Source: Climacteris rufus (lineage: Eukaryota; Chordata; Aves; Passeriformes; Climacteridae). From it: 64,000 nucleotides of DNA. The notes beneath the pieces were generated by a model, which ran no database searches, was not told the DNA's origin, and saw only the letters and a list, made by a program, of their open reading frames with translations. Shown piece after piece: positions 46,396 through 58,489 of this stretch; position 1 is the first letter of the stretch; the number at the start of each line of letters is the position of its first letter. The stretch spans positions 647,267 through 711,266 of the forward strand of contig VZRZ01008565.1 in the NCBI GenBank assembly GCA_013398175.1, read 5' to 3'. The translations under genes were made by a program, and so were the position numbers.

Positions 46396-48684
46396 CAGGC
46401 TTTGGGATGGCAGGATAATCCCCTGAGAGGAGCACAGGGACACAAACACACTCGTGTCTGTTTTCCAAACAACAACAAAGGGTGGGAAGCACTCTCCTGC
46501 ATTTGGGTGGTGGGGGAGCTGGATGCCAACACAGCAACTGAGCCTGACCTATTGACATTTCTGCAGGCTCCTGATTCCTGCATGGGGGCTGTCACTTTAA
46601 ATTTGAATTGCCTCGTTTTTTTCTATCACAACAGCCTGATATTTTTTTGCTTGTGAAGAATAAATATTTACAAACCTTCACTCTCGCCAACAAAAGCATT
46701 CTGTTCCAGAATTTTCTTGGGTTTTTTTCTGTTTTTAAACAGTTTTAGAAATTGTTGCCCAACACTTTAATTTCTGTTATTAAAACAAGGGAGACAGTAA
46801 AAAGATGCACAAAGCAGGGGAGGGACCACAGCAGCTCAGTGTTCACGTTCGAGGGTTTTCAGCAACACGTTAAAAAACGGCTGAGAGCATCTGCAGGAAA
46901 CACGAGGGATAATAGCACAGTAACTCCAGCCAAGGACAGGTCACCAGGCTGTAGGAAATGTGCTTTCTCAGTAAACTAATGAGGGTTCAACAATTTCATA
47001 CGATGTGAGGCTGTAAACAGATGAAACAAAAAGGATTGAAGGCAGAGACTCGATGCGGCAGCGCTTCTCCTCCAGCCAGAGGAGCTGACTCCACGCTCCT
47101 CAAACATCTCAAGAGCTGCAAACAAAAGCAGAGCCCAGCAAAGCAGTGACCAGCTTGCCCTTTATCCATCCCTAAGTACCTGACAGCCCACCCACATGCA
47201 ACATCCCTGCCAAGTGCAGCCCAATTGAGTGGGACATGAGGAGGGCTCATCGAGCCAAGGTCGGGGACACACCTGGCTAAACACGAGCTCCCAGCACCAG
47301 GCTGAGCCAGCCACACCTCCCCTGCCCAAGGGGGTATAAAGGGAATCGTGTTTCCCATCACTGCCTGGTGCTGGCAAGAACATCATGTCCAGCCTTTGCA
47401 TTCACACCTGCAAAAAAAAAAAAATACCATCAGAAAGATCGAGTTCAGACAATAGCTGCAATAACAATGTTGGGTGTGAAAAACCAGCCTTAAGGTGAGA
47501 AACTTGAGGAGTTCAGTCAATTTAGTTTCCTAAGAAGAAGGTTAAAAAGCAACTTGACTCTGGCCCATGCATTGCTACCCAAAACAATGGCTGATGTTAG
47601 TGGCTCTTTACTCTTGCTCAGTATGATCCAACAGCCGCAGGCTGGACTTGCAACGTCCAAATCCAGACCTGAGGTGAAAATTGTTGCCATATGGGTCTGT
47701 GAGACTCAGATGTCTTTCCAGAAGAGATGTTCCTACTCAACTGACCACATAACCAAAATTCAGGGGGTGTATCCTCCCTCCTGCACGACACTGAAGCCAA
47801 GGCTGCTCTTCCTGATTTCCCTAAAGCCCCATCCCTCACCCATCCCAGCTCCGGAGGTGATGGTGACCAGCTCAGACCCTGCATGGGCTGCAAAGACTGG
47901 GGTGAGGAGGTTGCCCAGACCACACAGCCACAGGAGCCCCTGCTTTCTTGATGTTTTTTGTAGGAAAAACAGTGGAAAAGTAAGGACATGGCTGTGGCTG
48001 ACCTGCTGGGGGACAGCAAAGAGACACCCAGAACATGAGGAGAACTCCAGCACTCTCCCATTACAGTCACTGCCAGAAGGGAGCAGCCAGAATGGGCAAC
48101 CAGGCAGCTCCTGTGGACAGAGAGATGGAGAGCCCAGGCTGGGAGTGATGAGATAAATTCTGGAGATAGATGATTTATTGCATAACCCCCACAATATGGA
48201 GCTGCTTGACTCTATTAGGTGGATGGATGGCAGGGAATTTAAGAAGAGAAATAGATTTTTTACTAAGCTAATTAGCTAAAAAGGCTTGTCTGGAAACACG
48301 GGCCCCATTGTGTCTGAAGCCTGCTGACACACGGCTCAGAGCCACATTTTTCTTCCCTGTTATTACTCTGCCTCCCAGAGCATCCCTCAGAGACACGGAG
48401 AGGTGTGGGATCCCTGCACCAAACCACTGGCATCCAAGACACCCAAAAAATATTCAAGTGACACAGTAAATACACAAGTTTATTTGTTTGTACATACATG
48501 GGTGCACACAATTTCAGGTATGTGCATGCACCTACAGATAACACAAACATACATTACTTATTAATACATTCTACACATGAAAAGATCAATACACTAAAAA
48601 ATATAAAATCCATAGGAGAGCCAAGTTTGCCATGAAAACCAGTTTGCCGCTTCACGTTAGCCTGCTCCATAATTTAAAAGCAAA
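46396..48684. other. Unique non-coding sequence, no gene seen
   Basis: Contains a 13-base A run at 47412 and AT-rich stretches at about 46610-46760 and 48470-48620. The 200-codon plus-strand frame at 47554-48156 overlaps minus-strand open frames and is unrecognised. Confidence 0.4.
47412..47424. repeat. Poly-A tract, 13 bases
   Basis: Uninterrupted A run in unique sequence; no retrotransposon body recognised 5' of it. Confidence 0.9.
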
Positions 48685-48985
48685 CTGGGGGCACCTGATG
48701 AAACAAAAGGGCTGTAGATTTAAGAGAAATAAAAGAAAAATACGACTTGACCCGGCACAGTCACTTCTGGAATCCACTACCCCAGGAAGTCATGGAGACG
48801 CACACCAGTGGAACAGACATTTTAAAGGACTGGATAATTTTATGAGCATTAATAACATTTGCAGCTATGCAAGCTAATAAAATGTTACAAGGGTAATCAA
48901 ACTTCATGCTTCAATGTGTAAGTTGATCACCTGTGAGCGCTGGGAAGGAATTTCCTCCCTGGTGCTGTTGCGCTGAGCAAGTAGC
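48685..48985 (+). mobile_element. Ancient amniote CR1/L3-like LINE fragment
   Basis: Unlike the avian CR1 copies, this matches the old CR1/L3 3' region known across reptiles and mammals. It shows CTGATGAAACAAAAGGGCTG, a GAAATAAAAGAAAAATACG-type block, TCTGGAATCCACTACCCCAG, GACATTTTAAAGGACTGGA, AATGTTACAAGGGTAATCAA, CTTCATGCTTCAATGTG and GGGAAGGAATTTCCTCCCT. Identification rests on recalled family sequence. The copy is eroded and non-coding, and its long survival makes it a candidate for exaptation. Confidence 0.75.
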
Positions 48986-50683
48986 CAGCTGCGCCACAGG
49001 GGTGCACTTTTAATAAAAAAAATTAAAATACGAAGAAAAATAAAAATCAGTGTCACTGCTGTTGCTGCTATGTCTTTGCTTTGGTTTCCTCCTTCTGCAA
49101 TAGCTGGCACTCAGCAGAGAGACTGCGAATGCCAGCGAGAGCTTTGATGTCAACTTCCTAAGCTTTCCTGGTGCGGTTTTGGGACAGCATATCTGAAACA
49201 ATCCAAAAATAATACGACTTTACTCCTGGAGGGGTGTTCCTAGAAGCTGGCAGCAGGAATTACATCAAGCTTGACCTGCCATCACATGACCACAGATCCC
49301 ACATTTCCTCACAACTGCTTCCATACAAGTTGTATGGACAAGTTGTGTCGGCCAACAAAGCACAGGCTCCTCCGTTAACTCTGAGCCCCATCACAGAGGA
49401 GCTCCAGGTATCCCCAGGAAAACTTGGCAGCTTTTGAGCTCCCTACCAATCCAGAACTGCCCAATGTGTTATTTATAACATCCAAGCAGCAATCTTGGTG
49501 TTTCCAGTGTTTTCTAGCCTTGGAAGTTAATGCCCTCCTAATTAATGAACTGACAGCAAACGCTGCAATCTGCTGCCACAGGCTTTGCAAAAGAACGACA
49601 GACTCTGCTCCTGTGCCTACCCTTCTGTTCCAGGGAATCCAGGCACGGTTCAGCCAGCTGGGGAGGAGGCTGAAGGGAGGATAGGACATAGCACAAGTGT
49701 CAAAATAAACCTTTCACTTCAAAATAACCAGCATGGGGGTGACACATAGAAGTCCAAAGGGCTGAAAAGGACGAGGGTGTGCTCAAACAAGAGCCCTGCT
49801 CCAGGAGCCTTCCCTCTCCAAAACAGAGAGAGAAAATAGATATTGCATAGAATGAATATTGGTAAAACACATGCTCTGGGCTCTCTGCTGTGGGCAGACC
49901 ACAACAGGGGCTGGTGGGCTCTCCTATGAATGGGGGCCTTGGGAACACAGCCCCCTGCCATACCCCCCTCCATCCATCGTGGTTGATCCACGTGTGTCAC
50001 CATGGAAACCAAACACCAACCTGAACTTCCCAAAATCCAAGCAGAGAACGCCCAGGCCTGGCTTTGCTGCTTGTGCTCCACCTGTGCTTGGGAGCACCTT
50101 TTCCGAGGTCCAAGAGCCAGGGGTTGGAAGAGGCAAAACACCCTTTCCCAGGACAGGAGGGAAAAGCCTCTCATTAGAATTAAGAGGTGCATCACTTATC
50201 ACCCGGGGGGGTTATTCACAAACTCCTGTTTTGAGCACAGGGTGAGTTCCAATGAGACATGAGGATCCAATCAATGAGACATGAAGATCCATCAACCAGC
50301 CTGGCCATGCATGAGTCCACATTTCCTCTCCTTTCTGTTTGTCCTTAGAGAACACCAGTTCAATATTCCTTTGGGAGAGAGGAAGCAGAGGACACAAGGA
50401 TTGCATGTGTCAGTCACCCTTTCACCCCTGAACAATCATTCTCACTGTGACAGTGTCCTTCAGACCACAAAACCCATATTTTTCTGAACACACTTCATTG
50501 AGAATTGCACTCACTGCCCTTCAAAGACCTTTCCAAACGACTCTCCCCCCTCAGCCACGGCAGCATTTGGCCTGGAACACAATATGCCCCAAGAAAGCTG
50601 TAACTTTTCCATCAGGACAGGAGAGCACTTTAAATCACAGTGAGAAGAGCACCGTCATCAGAGACCGGAGCTGACACCCCGTG

Positions 50684-50772
50684 TGATGTCACACACATGA
50701 ACCCCAGCACGCCGACAGCAGCCGTGGGGGTTGAAATTACAGGCAATAAAGCATGACATCATGATGACATCA
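50684..50772. promoter_or_regulatory. Cluster of three CRE-like octamers
   Basis: TGATGTCA at 50684-50691 (minus orientation) and TGACATCA at 50754-50761 and 50765-50772. The last two lie in a perfect 11-bp tandem (ATGACATCATG twice). Each differs by one base from the CREB/ATF consensus TGACGTCA. The two adjacent sites lie one DNA turn apart. Binding is inference. Confidence 0.35.
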
Positions 50773-52094
50773 TGAAAGGAGAAATTCAATTCCCAGCTCA
50801 GGGGCTATCAGTTACTGCTTTATTCGAAAACCTGTCATTAGCTGCGTGAGCAATGAGCAGAATCCATCACTTCCACGGGGCTTTATGGCCACCATAAATT
50901 TGGAACACTTAGGTCTCAGCCGCCTCCCCGCGCCTCTCCGAGCCCATCTGTCGGCTCCTGCCACGCTCCCTCCACATCCTGTTGCTGCAAACCCCACCAG
51001 CACATTTCAGGGGAAGTCAAGGCAGCTCAGGGCTGGTGTGAGATCACACAGAATTGGCTTTGGGGTGAGCAGGTGCCTGTCAGCTCTGCACGTGGTTTCC
51101 CTCACCGCCGGGCTGACACAGCTGGATGCACCACGGACAAACCCTCTGGCACTTGCACGACGTCTAAAAGCCATTTGAAAACCTGTTTTGATGAGCACTC
51201 CAAGACAGATGCTGCGAGAAGATCCCCCCCGGTGCAGGGTGCTCATCTCACCCCCCTCTGCCAAGGCACTTACCAATATGTGTTAATAAAGGATTAAATT
51301 CAAATATATATAAAGAATGTGGCCCAGCAGGTCACATCAGAGGCAGAGGTGAACGTGCTCTACAGTGAGGCTGAAGCAGGTGGAATACTTTGGGGTGTTT
51401 TTATGAGCAGATGATACCAATCTGTCTATTTTCACAAATATGATCTGGCTCATGTAGTCATACACACGCTCAACTCAGCCTTCATAACACCTCCACCAGT
51501 GATAAGGGATGGATTTTTCATAAGATTCTTGATACAGCAGAAGTGTCCCTTGTCTTTGCCTCCTTTTATTGTTTTTATTTCACCTGTTCCTGCAAAAAAC
51601 AAAGCAGTGCCACGACCCAACAGATATTTCCTGGAGTATATCAGAGACCTCTTGACTGTGTTATTTCCAGTCATGAGCTGGGAAACTTCTGCACTGCAAT
51701 GAACCCCTACTTCCAATTTCCTGACCTCCATAGCATTAGATTAGGCCAGTCTGATCTTGACCAGATACCTTGAAAACACAGAAATATCCTCAATTTGCTC
51801 CCACCCAAGACACAACTCCCCAGAGGTACTGGAATAAAATTAAAATGGCCAAGTTCCATCCATTGCAGCTGCATTTGTCCTGCTCACCTCTTACAGGTCC
51901 CATGGAAAGAAGTCATCACGTTCCAAAGTGACCTCCCTCCGTTATCAGTGTGGTTGCCTGTCACTTGGGACCTTCTAGATATCCTTGACTCAGCCTCAAA
52001 ATCCCTGCCCAGGATGCTTAAAAGTGGTGCCTTTAAGGGAGTTTTGTTGATAGACATCAAATCCGATATCAAGTTATGACACTTTTTTAACTGT

Positions 52095-52154
52095 TTGTTG
52101 ATGTATGGAATAACCTTGTTGCTGCACAGAATAACTTTGTTGATGCATAATCCC
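52095..52154. repeat. Short minisatellite, 21-bp unit, about 2.8 copies
   Basis: Units start at 52095, 52116 and 52137, each TTGTTG(A/C)TG.A..GAATAAC-like. The third is incomplete (TTGTTGATGCATAATCCC). Unit divergence suggests some age. Confidence 0.8.
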
Positions 52155-52970
52155 TGAAAAAAAAAGTCACAGCGACAGTTGGGCACACAATATTCAAGTT
52201 CTGCTAAGGATCTGGCAGTATCAGCTGGATCATAACCCAGTGCAGAGTTCACCTCATTTTCAAGATATTTCACGAGATAGTCTTTGCACTATCTCAGTTC
52301 ATTACTTCTGTGGAAAGATCAAGGATAACTGGGGTTTGGAGATGAAAGAACTTGGCAAGTCACCTTCTCTTTGCTCACAGGCAGGGAATAACAGAAGAAC
52401 AAAGCCACGTTTAGGAAGGGTTGTTGGACAAGTCACTTTTGGGGGAGGCTGTTGGTATTCAGGGAGAGCAAAGAGCTGCTAAAATTCCTCACACAACCAC
52501 CCACTTCAGTTCCCAGGCCTTGCAGTCCCAAAAACCACTGTATCATTTCAGCTCTGAACCTCTGATTACTTGTAGGCTTCCTGGAAGTGTGACTCTGCAC
52601 TCACATCCAGCACTGAGAATGATTTGAAAATGCCAGTGAGTTGTTCTAACCCAGTTTCCACGGTCCCCATCAGTCACACACAATTAACAGATAATTATAG
52701 GCAAGTTCTGAGACAGCAGCCTGCATGCAACATGCACCCTGCCCAACGTGGCTAACACACCGTGCAGCTCCACCTTCACCAGCCAGGAAAAATGGAGAGG
52801 GATAGATTCAATAACCTGAGACTTGCTGTAAAAATGTAGCTCAGAGTTAAACATTCAGAGCATACGCGACCAGCGCACCAGCAATTACTGGATTTGTTAC
52901 TGCCTCAACTATCATGACAGGCATTGAAATAAATCTCATTTATATGACATACAGTCATCTAGAAATGCTC

Positions 52971-53016
52971 TTTTTTTTTTTTTTTTTAAGAAAANTTTTT
53001 TTTTTTTTTTTTTTTT
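52971..53016. repeat. Two poly-T runs around an ambiguous base (N)
   Basis: A run of 17 T (52971-52987), then AAGAAAA and a single N at 52995, then 21 T (52996-53016) followed again by AAGAAA. The similar flanks suggest either a small duplication or a homopolymer-related assembly problem. Confidence 0.9.
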
Positions 53017-53520
53017 AAGAAATTCTTTTAAGATGTCAATGCGCTACACATGGCTCCGTTTTGAGACCTCTCCAGACTGGAGATCAGACAAGATATACAA
53101 GCCTTTCAGCCTGCCAAGTTTCATACTTGTTAGGAGTAACCCTGAATCCGGAATTTTCTAATGGTGCCTCCACAAATGCGATTAAGGAAGGCCTCTTGCC
53201 ATTAAATGTTGGCTGCAGGGATCCAACAGCCCCTCTCCCACCATCCTGCAGTGTTCTCTAAAGGGTGGGCTCATCACTGCTTAGCCCCAGATGTTCATGT
53301 TGTATTTGCCTCTATAGCTCAAGCCCAGGATGTTTCTCAGGAACCTAAACAGCAGCCCAGATGCTTCTGCTGGCCCTCCAGGCATCCCCACCCACGTCTG
53401 GTACCCTCCATGCCCCTCCTCAGGGCACTGACACAGTCACACCACGCCACGGGGTGGACTGAGGAGTGTCTCAGTTGTTCTGGTCTGAGATATGAGCAAT
53501 AGCTTATTGATGTCAAAACC

Positions 53521-53764
53521 TGTGCCAGGCCAGGCTTAGGCTGGATATTAAGGAAAGGTTCTTCCCCCAGAGGGTGCTCAGGCACTGCCCAGGCTCCCCA
53601 GGGAATGGGCACGGCCCCAAGACTGCCAGAGCTGTAGGAGCATTTGGACAATGCTCTCAGGGATGCACAGGGTGGGATTGGTGGCGTGTCCTGGGCAGGG
53701 CCAGGAGTTGCACTGGATGATCCTGTGGGTCCCTCCCAGCTCAGGAGATTCCATAGTTCTATGA
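53521..53764 (+). mobile_element. CR1 LINE 3' fragment
   Basis: Shows GGCTTAGGCTGGATATTAAG, GAAAGGTTCTTCCCCCAGAG, the CACTGCCCAGGCTCCCCAGG block, GCACTGGATGATCCTGTGGG and a CCATAGTTCTATGA tail. Same subfamily as the copies at 40629 and 59228. 5'-truncated. Confidence 0.94.
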
Positions 53765-55108
53765 AACTCCAGAGCATCTCCCTCAAGAGGTCCTGCCTCC
53801 GAGTTCAGGGTGGTTGCATTCCTGAAACACCCGGTCCTAAGGCCACAGCTTCACCACACCACTCTTTCCTTAAATACTTCGGAAAGGAAGTATTCTTCCC
53901 ATTATGGCAAATCCTGTAACTGGGACTCATCACACCCACCCACCCAGCAGCAGAGAAAACCACGTGTTGCCTTCCTCCATTTACGTATCACGCTCCCACA
54001 AATCACAGCTCAATTAGCCTCTCCTGGAATCCATCACACAGCTCCATGAGAACGTGGTCCCAGCTACTGCACTACCCAGGCAAGTTGAGGCAGTAAATAG
54101 AAAGGGCTAATTGGGGAAGGGGGGAGACGCTGTTTCCTGTTGTAAAAATAACTGACACTTCCAGGAAATAATGGTATAAATAGAAAACTGAACCATTCCT
54201 CCTCCAAAAATATTTCATAATTATGTGTCATAAAAATAATTAGGTTATGGTGAATTAGTACAAATGTTTACAACAAAATTGCCATGCAAAACATTATGGG
54301 TAATAACATGCTAATTGCTGTAGAAGCAAAAGCTGATTATGTTTCAGCAATATTAAAAGTTGCCAACTCGGCGCTACCATCCAAGCTCCACTATCTCCCA
54401 GCAGCATCTAAGGACACAGGGAAAACTGGTGAGGAGAGGAGGGCATGGTGGGTGGGCAGCCCATGCCCTGCCCTGCCAGCACTTCCTTTTCTGAGTGCCA
54501 ATTCCTAGAAAGCTCACACCAGGTAATCCACGGGGATTCGAGAGGATCCAGGATGACTCAGGGGAATTGGGGTCTGAGTGTTTCCAGAGCATGGGCAGAG
54601 GTCTTTCGCACATCCCAAGGAATCTGTTTGGGTCCTTGTTCCCTCGTCACCAGATGTGGCCAACTGCTGTCTCACGGGGAGCGCTGGTGAGAATTTGAAG
54701 TGGTTGCTTGGAAGTTCGGAAATCCCTCAGTGTGTTCTCACTCAGAACTGAAGTGACACTAATTGGGTTTACCAAGCTCATTTCCAAAACAAATGACGAT
54801 AAACCGGATTACATTTCAATGGGGGCGTTCACACAGAACTTCAACACAGTTTAACTAATCCTCTTTCTGAGTAAATTTGGCTTAAACCCTCTAAGTGTCC
54901 CATATCCCAGTTTCTCCTGCAGGGGAGGCGCTCAGTTTTGCCTTTGGAAACTTGATCATCTTTGTCCCTTTTTCATGAGGTTGCAAATCAGTGTCTGCAA
55001 GAGGCAGAGGTTCCTCATTCCCCTTTTGCCGGTGCCTGGAGCCGAGGCAGTTCTCAGCCCATTACAGGAATGCCCTGGGTCCCACGAGCAGGAAAAGCCC
55101 ATTTCTCA
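53765..55108. other. Non-coding sequence with AT-rich candidate element
   Basis: Unique sequence with no gene seen. The AT-rich element at 54100-54380 is listed separately. Confidence 0.4.
54100..54380. promoter_or_regulatory. Candidate conserved non-coding element
   Basis: AT-rich, nearly CpG-free sequence with dense developmental-factor motifs. These include ATAATTA-type homeodomain cores near 54220-54245, a forkhead TGTTTAC at 54265-54271, CATGCAAAAC near 54283, and GGTAATAACATGCTAATTG at about 54299-54317. It has the look of a vertebrate enhancer, but this is untested. Confidence 0.33.
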
Positions 55109-55186
55109 TGGAAGGTGTCCCATGTCACGGGAGCTGGGATGATCCTTCAGGTGCCTTCCAACCCGAACCATCCTGTGATTCTCTGA
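55109..55186 (+). mobile_element. CR1 LINE very short 3' fragment
   Basis: About 78 bp matching the extreme CR1 3' end: TGGAAGGTGTCCCATGTCAC, GGGATGATCCTTCAGGTGCC, TTCCAACCCGAACCATCC and a TGTGATTCTCTGA tail. It lies just upstream of a CpG-rich block. Confidence 0.9.
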
Positions 55187-55224
55187 AGGCGCTGTGGACC
55201 TCTGACACCTGCCCAAACCCTGCC

Positions 55225-55880
55225 CATCTCCGCAGGCTCCGGCGATGACCCTTGCGTGACACCGCGGGCATTGATGCCGCTCCCAAGTTTGCAAATACGG
55301 GATGAAAGGCGCCATGGAAATGACGGGGTTTATTTTTTTTTTTTTTTTCTCCCTAACAAAGCGTCGTTTGAGACGTTAATTGCGACGCTGGCTAATGAGA
55401 GGCTTTGCTGTCCTCCCGCTCGGCTCCGGCCGCCGTGCCCCGCTCATTGTGCGCCGAGCCGCACCGGGCAGCTCCCGGCTGAACGCCCAGACAGAGGTAA
55501 ACCACTATTTGGAAACAAAGGAGGGCTCTCTCCATCCTAATTAGCGGCAGGTTGCAGAGAGCAGCGGCGGAAGGCGAAGGTCACTTCCCACAAGGCTCGG
55601 CTCAGGATGCCAAAACACCCACTTAATTCAGGCGGCTCAGCGGGCAGAGTCAGACCAGAGCAATTACACTCCCTGGATTTCCCCACGGAAGGGTTTAACA
55701 ATGCAGCTCTCGGAAAAAAAGGTGACGGCAGGAGCTCTTTATTCTGCCCCCTTGGCGCAGGGGGAAGCGCAGCCCACCGCGCTGCCGGCTCCGGGAGCGG
55801 CACGGCTGCCTCTTTGTGCCTCTGCGCCGGGAGCCCAGCTCGCCGGGCTGGCGCTTTCTTTTCCTCGTCTTCTTGTTCTG
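55225..55880. promoter_or_regulatory. CpG-island-like block
   Basis: The densest CpG region of the window, about 650 bp. Clusters occur at 55423-55481 (CGGCTCCGGCCGCCG and GCGCCGAGCCGCACCGG) and 55770-55850 (CACCGCGCTGCCGGCTCCGG and others), with roughly two dozen CpGs in each half by eye. A 16-base T run lies inside. A CAGAG|GTAAAC splice-donor-like sequence follows the first cluster at about 55493-55503. No protein exon was recognised. A promoter of an unannotated transcript is possible but inferred. Confidence 0.4.
55333..55348. repeat. Poly-T tract, 16 bases
   Basis: Uninterrupted T run inside the CpG-rich block, not obviously linked to a retrotransposon. Confidence 0.95.
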
Positions 55881-56457
55881 GAGAAATGAATAAGAGCAAA
55901 TTTTAACATTTAAAAAACAAAGACCAAAAAAACCCAGAAACATGAAGACCCTTTGTAGTGGGTTGAGTTCCCTCTGAGTACTCCAAGTTTTCTTCCAGAT
56001 GCTGCCGGTGAGAATTAACCTTTAAAGGAACCATCTGAGCATGAACCCCGGGAGCCTTCTTGGGAGAAGCAGCTCCTCTGCTGGGACAGTCCTTGCATGG
56101 CTCAGCCCAAGGATTCAGCTGTTCTGTTAAATGACTCGCTGCACCCCAGCCGCCTCACGCAGACAGCTCTTCCTAAAGGTCAAAGCCTTGGTTTTGCCCT
56201 CAGCTGATATTTCCTCCCTGCACACACCCCGGGTGATGTGTGTCCACATCTGCCCTCCTGCTCGTGCCTCTTACAGCAACTTCCCTTCAAAGCATCTGCA
56301 CAGCCCTTGGCACCTTCTGCCCATGGCAGGAGCATTTCCCAGGGGGGCCGTGCAGGAACACAACCACCTTCATCCCTTCCAAAGGCTCCAGAATGGGGAA
56401 TTCACAGCAATTTTCAGTAGGAAAGGAAGATTGAGATTTTTGTGAGGTTATTTATTT

Positions 56458-56495
56458 ATAAACAAGAGATGCAGACATAAACAAGAGATGCAGAC
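56458..56495. repeat. Perfect 19-bp tandem duplication
   Basis: The unit ATAAACAAGAGATGCAGAC occurs at 56458-56476 and identically at 56477-56495. Likely replication slippage. Confidence 0.95.
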
Positions 56496-58489
56496 ACCAT
56501 CTGGATCCCCGCTCAAAGGCTTCAGACACAACTTGTTGTCCAGACCCTCTTCCCTGTTCCGGCTGACAGCAAGTGGTCACCAGCACATACGAGGCAGCAT
56601 CCACCCCAATCCATCCTTGAATGGGAAACAGCCAGCAGCTTCAGTCAGCAGCTCAGCAGGAGCCAGAGCAGCCATAGGTTTAGTGCAGCTTTCTTTGAAT
56701 CATTTGTGAAATACATTTCAGACCACAGCCTGCAGCTCTTTCCCTCCAACACACTCCAGGCTGTTCACAACCACCTCCCAGCACCGAGGAGTCCAACAGA
56801 CCTTCTGCTTCCCACACCTGATCCTCAGCTGACTGGTGTTCCATAAACCTGTTGGACCTGCTCTCTGTTGGACCTGCAACACATAAAACATCCTTTAGAG
56901 CTGCAGTTCCCCTTGTTTCCTCTCCCAGCTGCATCAGCAGTAACTAATACTCAGCACTGGCATTACAGGGGTTTCCAGCAGTTTCCAAGCAGCCCATAAA
57001 ACAGCTTGAGAGGGCCCCAGTGTCTGTGTCACAGCCATGCCCACAGTTTCCAGCAAAAAGAGCATGTTTGCCCTGGCACAGGGCTGGGGACGCATCGGGT
57101 GGGTCTCAACAACGTGCCAGTCCTGCTCGTCACCCACCCTGGCACATCTCTTGGCACCTGATTGACTTTCCAGATGTAGGTGGCTGGAGGTGAAAGTCAG
57201 AGTTTTCTTGCCCAGGAGTTGTTTCCAGGTCCTTTCAGAGAGTGCTGAGAGACTGTTTTAGGTGCAGGCCTGCCAGGAACTGAGAAGCTCATTGGGGAAG
57301 GGAGGTTTTCCACCAGGAATGTACGTCTCTCCACCAAGCTGGAGAGACGCCTCCATCATTCCTGTTAAAACGCTGTTTGCCCTCTGGCTGCACTCCCAGT
57401 CACCACTGGCCACAGTGCTGACCACTGCTCCCACCATGGATCCCATGGAGATGTCAACTGCTGCATCTTTTTCTGGAGCTCAGATTTGCTCTGAAAACCT
57501 CTCCCAAGTGGTAAAACCTGCAGCCAGGTGAAAGCAACAGAGGATATCGGTACCACCCCCATCCCCACCCCCGGCACACAGGGAAAACACAGCTTTACTT
57601 CCAGGTCTCCGTGAGTCCAGGTGAGAGTTAGTTATGGCCCCTCAACCAACACTTATGAAAACCAAAACTGCAGCCAGGGCCCCCATGGCCCTTCGCCTCT
57701 TCTCCCCATTGAAAACCAACTCAAAATATCACCAAGTACCTCACAATCAGCAATTCCCAAAGTTGGTCCTCTCCAGCCTTCTTCCCCCGACCCTCATTGC
57801 CTGCAGAGCCAGAATGAAGAGCTGTTTCCCTCTCCTCCTCCTCCTCCTCTGGCATCTCCAGAGCCTCTGGTCCGATGAAGTTTGAGCTGCTCCTTTTTTC
57901 CAGGCAGCACTTGATTCTTCTTCCTCTGAGTTCTCCCCGGCCCCACGTGTTGCTGGGAGATCACTCAAGAGACAAGAAGCTGCTCTGCTCACCAAACCTC
58001 CTCCAAGCATTGCACAGGGCATCTGCTGAGCCCATCCCAACTCCTCTCGTGCCGTTTTCTCAGTGCATCTCTTGCCCCTGCTTGGCTTAAGGAGAGGAGA
58101 AAATGGAGCAGTGCAGCCCAGCTCCCTCCCATTGCACAACAGCAAAGCCAGGGAAGGTCCCTGGGGGATTTCTTTCAAGGACAGAGGGTGCTGGCAGGAG
58201 ATGAGCACCTGCAAGGAGCATCCCCACACTGGTCCAACGCCACCATTTCCAGGGATGCTCCTACACTCCTGATCCGCAGGTGCTGGAAACCACCCAGAAC
58301 TTGAAGCTGCTCTCCTGATGGAAAACACTCTGCCTGCAGTCTCCAGCCTCGCAGGCGGGAGCAGATCCCTGTGCTCAGTGCTCTGCTGACCAGCACAGCC
58401 CTGCACCCTGATGGACCCCCGGGAACGCCCCTTCTCCACCACCCACTCCTGCTCCCAAGCAATTAAACCCTCGCTGCCAGGGCTGGGCA

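Larger units (their letters stand above)
48986..53520. other. Non-coding sequence with motif clusters
   Basis: No gene or CR1 recognised. Structure seen: a cluster of CRE-like octamers at 50684-50772, a 21-bp tandem repeat at 52095, and the poly-T/N tract at 52971. The rest is unique sequence of mixed composition. Confidence 0.4.

Noticed and set aside
47554..48156. 200-codon plus-strand open frame
   Set aside because: No domain recognised, and it overlaps 144- and 150-codon minus-strand frames.
55954..55966. TGTAGTGGGTTGA resembling the start of another avian LTR family
   Set aside because: Only about 13 bases match before divergence, which is too short to call.
57541..57572. C-rich run as a minus-strand G-quadruplex
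   Set aside because: Only three adequate C runs; a fourth is missing.
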